A stretch of 12,207 nucleotides of DNA, from NCBI GenBank assembly GCA_030917985.1, contig JAUPTR010000266.1:1-12207 (forward strand), given 5' to 3'. Both the position numbers and the translations under genes were made by a program. The stretch is from Pseudomonadota bacterium. GTDB lineage: Bacteria; Pseudomonadota; Gammaproteobacteria; Burkholderiales; SCOH01. The notes beneath the pieces were generated by a model. The model searched no databases and was not told the DNA's origin. It saw only the letters and a list, made by a program, of their open reading frames with translations. Of the stretch, positions 1 through 6,595 are shown one piece after another; position 1 is the first letter of the stretch, and each line of letters opens with the position of its first letter.

Positions 1-452
1 AGGCGGAACACCAGCCCCCAGCCGAAGCGGGTGGTAAGGTCGGCGCGCAAAGGCAATTGTGATGGCGCGCACGGGCCACAGGCCAGCAATGGCCGGCGCA
101 TCTCCCGAAACTGGTTGTAAATGGCAAACACCGCAACTTGCGCGTCGGCGTCCAGATGCTCGACGTTATCCAGCGCCACGCAGTCGTAATCCAGCAGCGA
201 TTCATCTGGTGCAAACAACTGGCCACAATCGACATAGGCGGTGCGTTGCCCCTGTGCCTGCGCCTGTCGTGCCGCGGCTTGCAAAAGATGGCTGCGACCA
301 CAGCCGGTTTCACCCCACAGGTAAACGATGTTTTCGCCATCACCGGACATGGCTGCCTGTACTGCCGCTACGGCCTCGGCATTGTGGCCGACGACAAAAT
401 TGCCCAGCTGCGCAGCCGGTGGCGTCAGGATGTCGAGCACGAGTTGTTTCAT
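1..452 (-). CDS. hda: DnaA regulatory inactivator Hda (5' part, cut by window edge)
   Basis: Hda is an AAA+ protein that acts with the DNA-loaded beta clamp to make DnaA hydrolyse its ATP, preventing re-initiation of replication. The visible 150 residues start MKQLVLDI. QLVLDI (residues 3-8) fits the N-terminal clamp-binding motif of Hda. A Walker A-like loop GETGCGRSHLL lies at about 47-57, with the Arg-Ser form typical of Hda. A Walker B segment DYDCVALDNVEHLD lies at 88-101, and the family-typical SQLPLRADLTTRFGWGLVF at 131-149. Hda is usually about 220-230 residues, so roughly the last third is outside the window. The ATG at 452-450 is chosen because the homology begins there. No clear Shine-Dalgarno sequence precedes it, and no in-frame start codon lies close upstream. 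The gene is divergent from purM. Identification is from remembered family motifs. Confidence 0.93.
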   Translation of the reverse strand, partial: MKQLVLDILTPPAAQLGNFVVGHNAEAVAAVQAAMSGDGENIVYLWGETGCGRSHLLQAAARQAQAQGQRTAYVDCGQLFAPDESLLDYDCVALDNVEHLDADAQVAVFAIYNQFREMRRPLLACGPCAPSQLPLRADLTTRFGWGLVFR

Positions 453-608
453 GAATGGGCAGGCAAAGGGCGGCGAACGGTGATTGCAAACTGTCTCTAA
501 GTGGTCGGGCCGGAAAAGGCTTTTTGCGGTAAAATGGCGCGAATTTTTCCAATTTAACCACAGTTTGGCTGTTTCCGGCAGAAGCAGCCACGGCGCGAAA
601 GTAAAAAC
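453..608. promoter_or_regulatory. Divergent hda/purM intergenic control region
   Basis: This 156-bp gap must hold the promoters of both hda (leftward) and purM (rightward). A possible -10 hexamer for purM, TAAAAT, is at 530-535, but no convincing -35 sits at the right distance. A 6-bp inverted repeat, TGGCTG at 566-571 and CAGCCA at 585-590, could form a small hairpin in the purM leader, ending 18 bases before the GTG start. I do not see a PurR-type operator. The boundaries are those of the gap, not of a mapped promoter. Confidence 0.4.
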
Positions 609-1652
609 GTGAGCAACAATCAGACGTCTCTCAGCTACCGCGATGCCGGTGTCGATATCGACGCAGGTGATCAACTGGTCGAAAACATCAAACCTTTTGC
701 CAAACGCACCATGCGCCCGGAAGTGCTGGGCGGTATCGGCGGCTTTGGCGCGCTGGTGGAAATCTCCAAAAAATACAAAGAGCCGGTACTGGTATCCGGC
801 ACCGATGGCGTGGGCACCAAGCTGAAGCTGGCTTTCGAGCTGGATCGCCACGATACCGTCGGCATCGATCTGGTGGCGATGAGCGTCAACGATATTCTGG
901 TGCAGGGCGCCGAACCGTTGTTTTTCCTCGATTATTTTGCCTGCGGCAAGCTGGATGTGCCGCGTGCGACTGACGTGATCAAGGGTATTGCCGCTGGCTG
1001 TGAACAATCCGGCTGTGCGCTGATCGGTGGCGAAACTGCTGAAATGCCGGGCATGTATCCGGCTGGTGAATATGATCTGGCTGGTTTTGCCGTGGGTGTG
1101 GTGGAAAAAGCCAATATCATCACCGGCAAAACCATTCAGCCGGGCGACGCGGTGCTGGGCCTGAAATCCAACGGCGCGCATTCCAATGGTTATTCGCTGG
1201 TGCGCAAGATCATCGAGCGCAGCAAGCCGGATCTGAACGCAGAATTCGACGGCGGCCGCACGCTGGCCGACTGCATCATGGCGCCAACCCGTTTATATGT
1301 TAAGCCGCTGCTGAAACTGATGGCGCAAATGCCGGTCAAAGGCATGGCGCACATCACTGGCGGCGGTATCACCGAAAACGTGCCGCGTGTATTGCCGGAT
1401 AACGTGGTGGCGCAAATCGACAAGAACAGCTGGCAAATGTCCAGGCTGTTTCAATGGCTGCAGAGCGAAGGCAATGTTGCTGCCGATGAAATGTATCGCA
1501 CCTTTAACTGCGGCATTGGCATGGTGGTGATTGTTGCCGCCGATCAGGCGGATGCGGCGATTGCCACCTTGCAGGGCGAGGGTGAAACCGTATACCGTCT
1601 GGGCAGCATTCGCCCGCGTAACGGCGACGAGCATCAGACACAGGTCGCGTAA
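609..1652 (+). CDS. purM: Phosphoribosylformylglycinamidine cyclo-ligase (AIR synthetase)
   Basis: PurM closes the imidazole ring in de novo purine synthesis, converting FGAM and ATP to AIR in the cytoplasm. The product is 347 residues, close to the 345 of E. coli PurM. Conserved blocks in order are LVSGTDGVGTKLKLA (61-75), DLVAMSVNDIL (87-97), GGETAEMPGMY (140-150), GLKSNGAHSNGYSLVR (184-199) and HITGGGITENVPRVLP (248-263). Together they cover the ATP-binding and active-site regions. The start is a GTG at 609, giving MSNNQTSLSYRDAGVDIDAG, which matches the usual N-terminus. The Shine-Dalgarno is weak (GAAAG a few bases upstream). It is the first gene of the purM-purN-DUF3108-RsmB run and is separated from purN by 61 bp containing a hairpin. 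Confidence 0.97.
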   Translation: MSNNQTSLSYRDAGVDIDAGDQLVENIKPFAKRTMRPEVLGGIGGFGALVEISKKYKEPVLVSGTDGVGTKLKLAFELDRHDTVGIDLVAMSVNDILVQGAEPLFFLDYFACGKLDVPRATDVIKGIAAGCEQSGCALIGGETAEMPGMYPAGEYDLAGFAVGVVEKANIITGKTIQPGDAVLGLKSNGAHSNGYSLVRKIIERSKPDLNAEFDGGRTLADCIMAPTRLYVKPLLKLMAQMPVKGMAHITGGGITENVPRVLPDNVVAQIDKNSWQMSRLFQWLQSEGNVAADEMYRTFNCGIGMVVIVAADQADAAIATLQGEGETVYRLGSIRPRNGDEHQTQVA

Positions 1653-1667
1653 GCCGCCCTGTCACAC

Positions 1668-1703
1668 CGATGCCGCCGGCAGTGCTGGCGGCATTGTTAT
1701 TTT
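1668..1703 (+). terminator. Hairpin with T-rich tail between purM and purN
   Basis: ATGCCGCC (1670-1677) and GGCGGCAT (1687-1694) form a perfect 8-bp stem with a 9-base loop. The stem can be extended by a G-T wobble and a C-G pair at 1668-1669/1695-1696. It is followed by TGTTATTTT. The tail is interrupted by one G and one A, so termination would be partial. It may reduce purN transcription relative to purM or stabilise the upstream mRNA. It ends about 10 bases before the purN start, so it could also affect purN translation. Confidence 0.55.
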
Positions 1704-1713
1704 CGAGCAAAGC

Positions 1714-2349
1714 ATGAAACGAATCGTCATTCTGATTTCCGGCCGTGGCAGCAATATGCAGGCCATTCTTGAGGCCAAATTGCCGGTGCAGGTAGCCGCA
1801 GTCATCGCCAACAAGGAAGATGCCGGCGGGCTGCAAACCGCAGCCAGCTTGGGCATTGCTACGGCAGTGCTGTCGCACAAGGGTTATCCGAGCCGCGAGG
1901 CGTTTGACGCCGATCTGGCCAGGCTGATTGACAGTTATCAGCCGGATCTGGTGGTGCTGGCCGGTTTCATGCGTATTCTCAGCGAAGGGTTTGTGCGCCA
2001 TTACGAAAACCGCATGATCAATATCCATCCCTCGTTGCTGCCGGCGTTCACCGGCCTGTCGACACACGCACGGGCGATTCAGGAAGGCGTAAAAGTGCAC
2101 GGCTGTTCGGTGCATTTTGTCACGCCAGAGCTGGATCACGGCCCGATCATCTGTCAGGCCGTGGTGCCGGTGCTGGATGACGACACCGAAGATACGCTCT
2201 CCAAACGTGTGCTGGTGTGTGAACACCAGATTTATCCGCAGGCAGTGCGCTGGTTTGCCGAAGGGCGCCTGAGCGTGGAAGGTAACCGGGTGCGGGTGGC
2301 AAATCATGCCGATATTCAGGCGCACAGCCTGATTGTGCCGCGGGACTGA
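1714..2349 (+). CDS. purN: Phosphoribosylglycinamide formyltransferase (GAR transformylase)
   Basis: PurN transfers a formyl group from 10-formyl-tetrahydrofolate to GAR, the third step of de novo purine synthesis. From the ATG at 1714 the product is 211 residues, against 212 in E. coli. The phosphate-binding loop ISGRGSNMQA is at 8-17. The folate-side loop GFMRILSEGFV is at 84-94. NIHPSLLPAF (103-112) supplies the catalytic Asn103 and His105, and LDHGPII (140-146) supplies Asp141. These correspond to the Asn-His-Asp set of the family. The reading frame stays open upstream to 1531, inside purM, but those 61 residues are not PurN-like, so 1714 is the start. The DUF3108 gene follows after only 6 bp, which suggests co-transcription and perhaps translational coupling. 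Confidence 0.97.
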   Translation: MKRIVILISGRGSNMQAILEAKLPVQVAAVIANKEDAGGLQTAASLGIATAVLSHKGYPSREAFDADLARLIDSYQPDLVVLAGFMRILSEGFVRHYENRMINIHPSLLPAFTGLSTHARAIQEGVKVHGCSVHFVTPELDHGPIICQAVVPVLDDDTEDTLSKRVLVCEHQIYPQAVRWFAEGRLSVEGNRVRVANHADIQAHSLIVPRD

Positions 2350-2355
2350 TAAGCC

Positions 2356-3600
2356 ATGCGGCTGCGGCGCTACCTGACCTGGACGCTGCTGGGTGCGACT
2401 ATCCTGTCGCTGCTGCTGCATTTCTTTACCATTTTTGGCGAATCGATCTTCGGCTTTGTCGAAGCGCAACTGGAGCCGGAAGCGGCGATTCGCAAAACCA
2501 CGCGTAAACTGGCCGAGCAATCGCTGGATGAGGAAGACCTGGCGGAAGAGGGTAAAAAAGCCAAGGCCAAACCACTGATCGACAAGGTGACGGTGTATCT
2601 GGTGCCTGCCGCAAAACTGCGGCCAGCCGCTGCGCCGGCCAAGCCGGTGGCCACCAGGCCACAACGCAAGCCCAAAGCCAGACCGAAGCCCGTGCCCAAG
2701 GATAAGGCGGCGCCGGCCCAGGCCGAAGCGACGGCGGCCGAGCCGGTATTGCCTGCTGATTCCGTTACAACAACGGAAAACACGCCAGTGCCGGCAGCGC
2801 AAACACCCAGTGTTGAAACCGCTGCGGTGGCTGTTGCCGATACTGCCCAAGCGGCGGCCGAAACGGCCAAGGCCACGCCGGCGCCCGCCGAGCTTGCACG
2901 GCGCAAGAGCACCTACCAGCCAGGAGAGGCCAGGAAAGGTTTTCCGCGCCATGTGCGGGTAAAAATGCTGGCAATGGGTATTGGCGAGGGTTTTCTGGAA
3001 TGGAAGCGCGACAAGAACACCTATCGCATCGAAGCCGACGCCAGTGCGCTGGGGCAACGCCGGCGTCTGGTGAGCCAGGGCATCATCACGGCCACCGGGC
3101 TGCGTCCGAATGATTACAAGGTTTATGTCGGCAGTTCGGAGCAGGCGGACCACCAGTGCCTGTTTAACTGGGAGGCAGGCACCGTGCAGGTGGGCAAGGT
3201 GGAGGAAATGAAAACCGAGCCGCTTGACGACGATGCCCAGGATTTGCTGAGCTTCACCTTTCAGTTTGCCGCTTACGGCAGCAAGATGAAGGATTTCGAT
3301 ATTCAGCTGTGCTCTGGTCGCAGGATTGAGCATCAAACACTGGCAATCCAGGGTGAAACCAGCCTGTTTATCGCTGGCCGCGATGTGCCGGTGCTGGTGC
3401 TGCGTGGCGAAAACGAACGTGGCAAGGCCGAGGCCTGGCTGGCACCAGACTGGAACAATATCCCGGTGAAAATGTTTTTTGACTCGAACAAACGCAAGAT
3501 TTCCGGCTCGATGGTGGCCACTGAGCTGGAAATCGACGGTAAAACCGTGCTGGCGCCGCCCAAGCCGGTTGACCCTGATCTGTATTCCGGTGGTGGCTGA
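2356..3600 (+). CDS. DUF3108 domain protein with N-terminal membrane anchor and Ala/Pro-rich linker
   Basis: The 414-residue product begins with basic residues and one hydrophobic segment (about 7-30), predicting a single inner-membrane anchor with the rest in the periplasm. Next comes a charged stretch (about 37-80), then a long Ala/Pro/Lys-rich linker (about 85-185) resembling the flexible, periplasm-spanning linkers of TonB or TolA. The C-terminal part (about 195-400) fits the DUF3108 family: GIITATGLRPNDYKVY, FNWEAGTVQVG, DAQDLLSFTFQFAAY and EAWLAPDWNNIPVKMFF. The biochemical role of DUF3108 is unknown to me. The start ATG lies 6 bp after the purN stop, with only a weak ribosome site (GGGA in the purN end). 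Its place after purN looks like conserved linkage rather than a shared purine function; that is inference. Confidence 0.85.
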   Translation: MRLRRYLTWTLLGATILSLLLHFFTIFGESIFGFVEAQLEPEAAIRKTTRKLAEQSLDEEDLAEEGKKAKAKPLIDKVTVYLVPAAKLRPAAAPAKPVATRPQRKPKARPKPVPKDKAAPAQAEATAAEPVLPADSVTTTENTPVPAAQTPSVETAAVAVADTAQAAAETAKATPAPAELARRKSTYQPGEARKGFPRHVRVKMLAMGIGEGFLEWKRDKNTYRIEADASALGQRRRLVSQGIITATGLRPNDYKVYVGSSEQADHQCLFNWEAGTVQVGKVEEMKTEPLDDDAQDLLSFTFQFAAYGSKMKDFDIQLCSGRRIEHQTLAIQGETSLFIAGRDVPVLVLRGENERGKAEAWLAPDWNNIPVKMFFDSNKRKISGSMVATELEIDGKTVLAPPKPVDPDLYSGGG

Positions 3601-3668
3601 CGCGGCTGTTTGCGCTTTTCCGTTGCCGTCGCGCGCTGGTCGCGCCAACTGTATCCGAGGTATCCATC

Positions 3669-4925
3669 ATGGAACTACAAAACGCCCAGATTTCCGCTGC
3701 TGAAGCCGCTCTGGAGCAAGTGTTGCCATTCAGCCAGCCGGCTGATTCGGTGCTTAGCCATTTTTTCCGCGAACGGCGCAAGCTGGGTTCGAGTGACCGG
3801 CATTTTGTCGCCGAAAGCGTATTCGGTGTATTGCGCCACCTGCTGACGCTGCGCCAGATGCTGGGTGACAACGCCAATGCACGCCTGTTGTTGCTGGCTT
3901 ATTTGAACCGTTTTGGCGGCATCAGCCTGCGTGAGCTGGAAAAGCTGTGCCGTCCGCAAGAGGCGGAGCAGCTGAAACAGATGCAGCGTGATAGCGAAAA
4001 CTGGCCGCTGGCGGTCAAAATCGAAATGCCGCAGTGGGTGGTCGACAAGTTGTCTGCCTATATGGATGAAGCGCAGATCCGGGTACTGGGCCAGGGCCTG
4101 CAGCAGCCGGCTCCGCTGGATGTACGGGTGAATACACTGCTGGCCAGCCGTGACGACATTCTCGGCGCATTGGCGGGTAGCGGCCTGAAAGGCGAACCCA
4201 CGCCGTATTCGCCGATCGGGATTCGCCTGGAAGGCAAGCCGGCGCTGAACAAACATCCGATGTTCAACGCCGGCAAGATCGAAGTGCAGGACGAAGGCAG
4301 CCAGCTGCTGGGATTGTTGCTGGCGCCCAAGCGCGGTGAGATGGTTGTCGACTTTTGCGCCGGCGCGGGCGGCAAAACCCTGTTGCTGGGCGCCTTGATG
4401 TCATCGACCGGCCGCCTGTACGCGTTCGATGTGTCCGAACGGCGTCTGGCCAATCTCAAGCCACGCCTGAAGCGCTCCGGCCTGAGCAATGTGCAGCCCC
4501 AATTGCTGGGTAGCGAAAACGATCCGCGCATCAAACGCCTGGCCGGCAAGATCGACCGGGTGCTGGTGGATGCGCCGTGTTCCGGCCTGGGCACGCTGCG
4601 CCGCAATCCGGATCTGAAATTCCGGCAATCGGCAAAAAGCGTGGAAGAGTTGACCAAAAAGCAGGCGGCGATTCTCGCCTCGGCAGCGAAGCTGGTGAAA
4701 AACGGCGGGCGTCTGGTGTATGCCACTTGCAGTATTCTGCGCGAAGAAAATCGCGATATCGTCGATGCCTTCCTCTCTGCCAACCCCGATTTCAAATTAT
4801 TGCCGGCCGGCGAGCTGCTGGCGAAGCAGGGTATCAAGCTGGAAATGGGCGAGTGCCTGATCATGAGCCCGGCACAACACGGCACCGATGGCTTCTTTGC
4901 TGCCGTGCTCGAACGTCAGGTCTGA
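3669..4925 (+). CDS. RsmB/NOP-family SAM-dependent RNA cytosine-5 methyltransferase
   Basis: This is a 418-residue enzyme of the family that methylates carbon 5 of cytosine in rRNA; E. coli RsmB (16S C967) is the type member. Residues about 5-90 are helical and resemble the NusB-like N-terminal domain. Then come DVRVNTLLAS (151-160), SAM motif I VVDFCAGAGGKT (226-237), the acidic ribose-binding D254, motif IV DAPCSGLGTLRRNPD (301-315) with Cys304, and motif VI YATCSILREENRDIV (351-365) with the nucleophile Cys354. Both catalytic cysteines are therefore present. A good Shine-Dalgarno GAGG (3657-3660) lies 8 bases before the ATG. It is the last gene of the run and is followed by an intrinsic terminator. 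I leave the symbol blank because genomes of this group can carry more than one paralogue and the target base cannot be read from sequence. Confidence 0.92.
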   Translation: MELQNAQISAAEAALEQVLPFSQPADSVLSHFFRERRKLGSSDRHFVAESVFGVLRHLLTLRQMLGDNANARLLLLAYLNRFGGISLRELEKLCRPQEAEQLKQMQRDSENWPLAVKIEMPQWVVDKLSAYMDEAQIRVLGQGLQQPAPLDVRVNTLLASRDDILGALAGSGLKGEPTPYSPIGIRLEGKPALNKHPMFNAGKIEVQDEGSQLLGLLLAPKRGEMVVDFCAGAGGKTLLLGALMSSTGRLYAFDVSERRLANLKPRLKRSGLSNVQPQLLGSENDPRIKRLAGKIDRVLVDAPCSGLGTLRRNPDLKFRQSAKSVEELTKKQAAILASAAKLVKNGGRLVYATCSILREENRDIVDAFLSANPDFKLLPAGELLAKQGIKLEMGECLIMSPAQHGTDGFFAAVLERQV

Positions 4926-4948
4926 TCTGCCTTATGCCCTGACAAAAG

Positions 4949-4976
4949 CCCGACTGCATCGCAGTCGGGTTTTTTT
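4949..4976 (+). terminator. Strong Rho-independent terminator, probably bidirectional
   Basis: CCCGACTGC (4949-4957) and GCAGTCGGG (4961-4969) form a perfect 9-bp GC-rich stem closed by a 3-base loop. Seven T residues follow (4970-4976). It ends the purM-to-methyltransferase unit 23 bp after the last stop codon. AAAA at 4944-4947 gives a short CTTTT tail on the other strand, so it can probably also stop transcription of the convergent fliD-like gene, whose stop is at 5046. Confidence 0.95.
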
Positions 4977-5045
4977 ATCAGCTTCAAGTCCGACACGCTG
5001 CCAGATGGCTGCAGGCCAGTCTGGATGCGGCTTGCGGGCCGCTGT

Positions 5046-6449
5046 TTACAGGCCTGCTACGGCCAGGTAACGGGCAATCGGGCTGTTGCCGTTAAATTTG
5101 GGCACATAGTTGAACAGGGATGTAATCGAGTCTGCCGGTAGACCATTCACATACTGCTGGTTGTAGTTGTAGAGCAGCGAGCGCTGGGTATCGATCAGTT
5201 CCAGCGAGCGTTCCAGTTGCCGGCTGTTGATCTGCAGTTCGGCCGTGCTGCCGGTGTTGCTGTCGGCAATCTGCTTGATGCCGCTTGCCACCTTCGACAG
5301 CAGATCGACTGCGCCTTCGGGGTTGGCGGCAAAACTGGCCTGCAGTTTGCCGCTGTCGACGCTGAAAGTGCCTTTACTGTCGGCCTGAATGCCGAGGCTT
5401 TTCAGCGTTAAGCGATCATTGCCATAGCCGCTGCTGCTGTCGTTGATGACAGCCTGCAGTTGGTTATTGATCTTGGCGCCAATGCCTTTATCGGTCAGGC
5501 CGTCGGTGCTTTTCTGGTAGATGTTGAGTTGTTCCACCAGTTTGCCTGCCGATGTCTGAAACGCTTTGGCATCGCGTGTGATTTCGATGCTGGCATCACC
5601 CACGCCGGTCAGCGTCAGTTTTACCCCGTTGATGGCTGCATTGTTGGTGTTGGCGTTTCCTGCCTGGTTGCGGCCATCTATGGTGAAGCTGGCATCACTC
5701 GCGGCCACGCTTTGTGTCAGGTTGCGGCCATCGCCGCTGTCGCCGCCAACCGGGTTGTAAGCAAGTTTCGACAGCCCGGCCAGATCGAGATTGTTGCCAT
5801 CGTTGTCGCTGACACTGATACGCAGTGTGTTGTTGCTGCCATCCTGGCTGCGCAGGTTCAGCCGATAGCCTTCATCCGACTCACTGACAGAGGCCGTGAC
5901 GCCGATATTGGCCCGGTTGATGGCGTTGGCAATGCCGCCCAGCGTGCCGTCGGTGCTACTGATGCTGACACTGGCGCTGCGCTCGGCGGTGAAGCTGCTG
6001 GCGCTGGTGCGGCCAAATTCGAACTTGAGACTGCCGCTGCCGACTATCGTGCTGTCCTTGTCGCTCAAGGGGTTGCTGCTCAGCTCCTGGCCGCGTGCCA
6101 GCTGGCTGACGCTGAGCTGGTACTGGCCGGCTCTTTTGACATTGCTTGCGGCCTCCGAGCGGGCAACCGCCTGATTGCTGGATGCGGCAACAAACGGCGC
6201 AACGGTGCTCTTGTTGCCAAGTGCGCCGATGTTGTCGCCAAGCGCATCCAGCCCCGAGCGCAGCCGCCCAAGTGACGACAGCTTGACCTTGGTGCTGGAT
6301 TCCAGTTGCGACAGGCCGGTGGCGCCACTCAGCTGGGTGTTGGCGGGGTTGATGCCAAACAGCCCACTGTTGCTGCCAGTGCCGTAAATCTGCTGCTGCA
6401 GCCCGAGGATGTAAGGGTTGTTGTAGTAGTTGGTGATGGCGTTGATCAT
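5046..6449 (-). CDS. Atypical FliD-like (flagellar hook-associated protein 2 / filament cap) protein
   Basis: FliD forms the cap on the growing flagellar filament and places flagellin subunits. This 467-residue protein has the FliD layout. Residues about 44-120 (ending GQYQLSVSQLARGQELSS) match the FliD N-terminal region. FTIDGRNQAGN..AINGVKLTLTG (255-282) matches the flagellin-IN-type repeat found in FliD. About 310-385, including RLTLKSLGIQADSKGTFSVD and KLQASFAANPEGAVDLLS, match the FliD C-terminal domain. It appears to contain no cysteine or tryptophan, as is common for flagellar axial proteins. Odd points: the first ~43 residues and last ~43 are Tyr/Asn-rich (NYYNNPYILG; YNYNQQYVNG) instead of the usual coiled-coil ends, and no fliC, fliS or fliT lies beside it. 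A good Shine-Dalgarno GAGG (6459-6456) lies 6 bases before the ATG at 6449. It may be a divergent paralogue rather than the main cap. Confidence 0.8.
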   Translation of the reverse strand: MINAITNYYNNPYILGLQQQIYGTGSNSGLFGINPANTQLSGATGLSQLESSTKVKLSSLGRLRSGLDALGDNIGALGNKSTVAPFVAASSNQAVARSEAASNVKRAGQYQLSVSQLARGQELSSNPLSDKDSTIVGSGSLKFEFGRTSASSFTAERSASVSISSTDGTLGGIANAINRANIGVTASVSESDEGYRLNLRSQDGSNNTLRISVSDNDGNNLDLAGLSKLAYNPVGGDSGDGRNLTQSVAASDASFTIDGRNQAGNANTNNAAINGVKLTLTGVGDASIEITRDAKAFQTSAGKLVEQLNIYQKSTDGLTDKGIGAKINNQLQAVINDSSSGYGNDRLTLKSLGIQADSKGTFSVDSGKLQASFAANPEGAVDLLSKVASGIKQIADSNTGSTAELQINSRQLERSLELIDTQRSLLYNYNQQYVNGLPADSITSLFNYVPKFNGNSPIARYLAVAGL

Positions 6450-6595
6450 GGCATACCTCGCTCTTCTGCCCGCTGCACGCGCAGCAGGCTGGATGGGAGG
6501 TAAGGCGAACCGGGTACGGGATATGACCTCCCGTCTTTATTTTACGCCCGTCGCAAGTCTGAGGTTATTGATATGAACGATCAATAATCAGCCAC
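6450..6595 (-). promoter_or_regulatory. Leader/promoter region of the fliD-like gene
   Basis: This 146-bp gap lies between the DUF945 stop and the fliD-like start, both on the minus strand. I could not find a convincing sigma-28 promoter (TAAA-N15-GCCGATAA), though the minus strand has an AT-rich TAAAATAAAG stretch around 6536-6545. Two structures stand out: an 8-bp inverted repeat at 6565-6587 and a GGGAGGT/ACCTCCC pair (6495-6501 with 6526-6532). On the fliD-like mRNA, TACCTC (from 6502-6497) is also fully complementary to GAGGTA, the ribosome binding site of the gene (6459-6454). The functions are inferred from complementarity only. Confidence 0.45.
6565..6587. repeat. Perfect inverted repeat, candidate operator
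   Basis: TTATTGAT (6565-6572) and ATCAATAA (6580-6587) are perfect 8-bp inverted arms around a 7-base spacer. The element is AT-rich in a GC-richer setting. It sits 8 bp beyond the DUF945 stop and 115 bp upstream of the fliD-like start. No T-run follows on either strand, so it is not a standard terminator. The half-sites contain TTGAT/ATCAA as in FNR/CRP-type boxes, but the spacing (7) does not match the FNR spacing of 4. Confidence 0.6.

Noticed and set aside
1504..3648. A 714-codon open frame on the minus strand opposite the end of purM, purN and the DUF3108 gene
   Set aside because: The protein is His/Gln/Arg-rich with no recognisable domain and runs across three well-supported plus-strand genes. 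It is a composition shadow of GC-biased codons.
5460..6275. A 271-codon plus-strand open frame opposite the fliD-like gene
   Set aside because: It is Ala/Val-rich low-information sequence fully inside the FliD-like gene, whose domains are clear on the other strand.
6565..6587. FNR box reading of the inverted repeat
   Set aside because: The half-sites TTGAT and ATCAA fit, but the spacer is 7 bases instead of 4, so it should not be called an FNR site.
6450..6595. Sigma-28 flagellar promoter upstream of the fliD-like gene
   Set aside because: TAAA words are present on the minus strand, but no GCCGATAA-like -10 occurs about 15 bases downstream of any of them.
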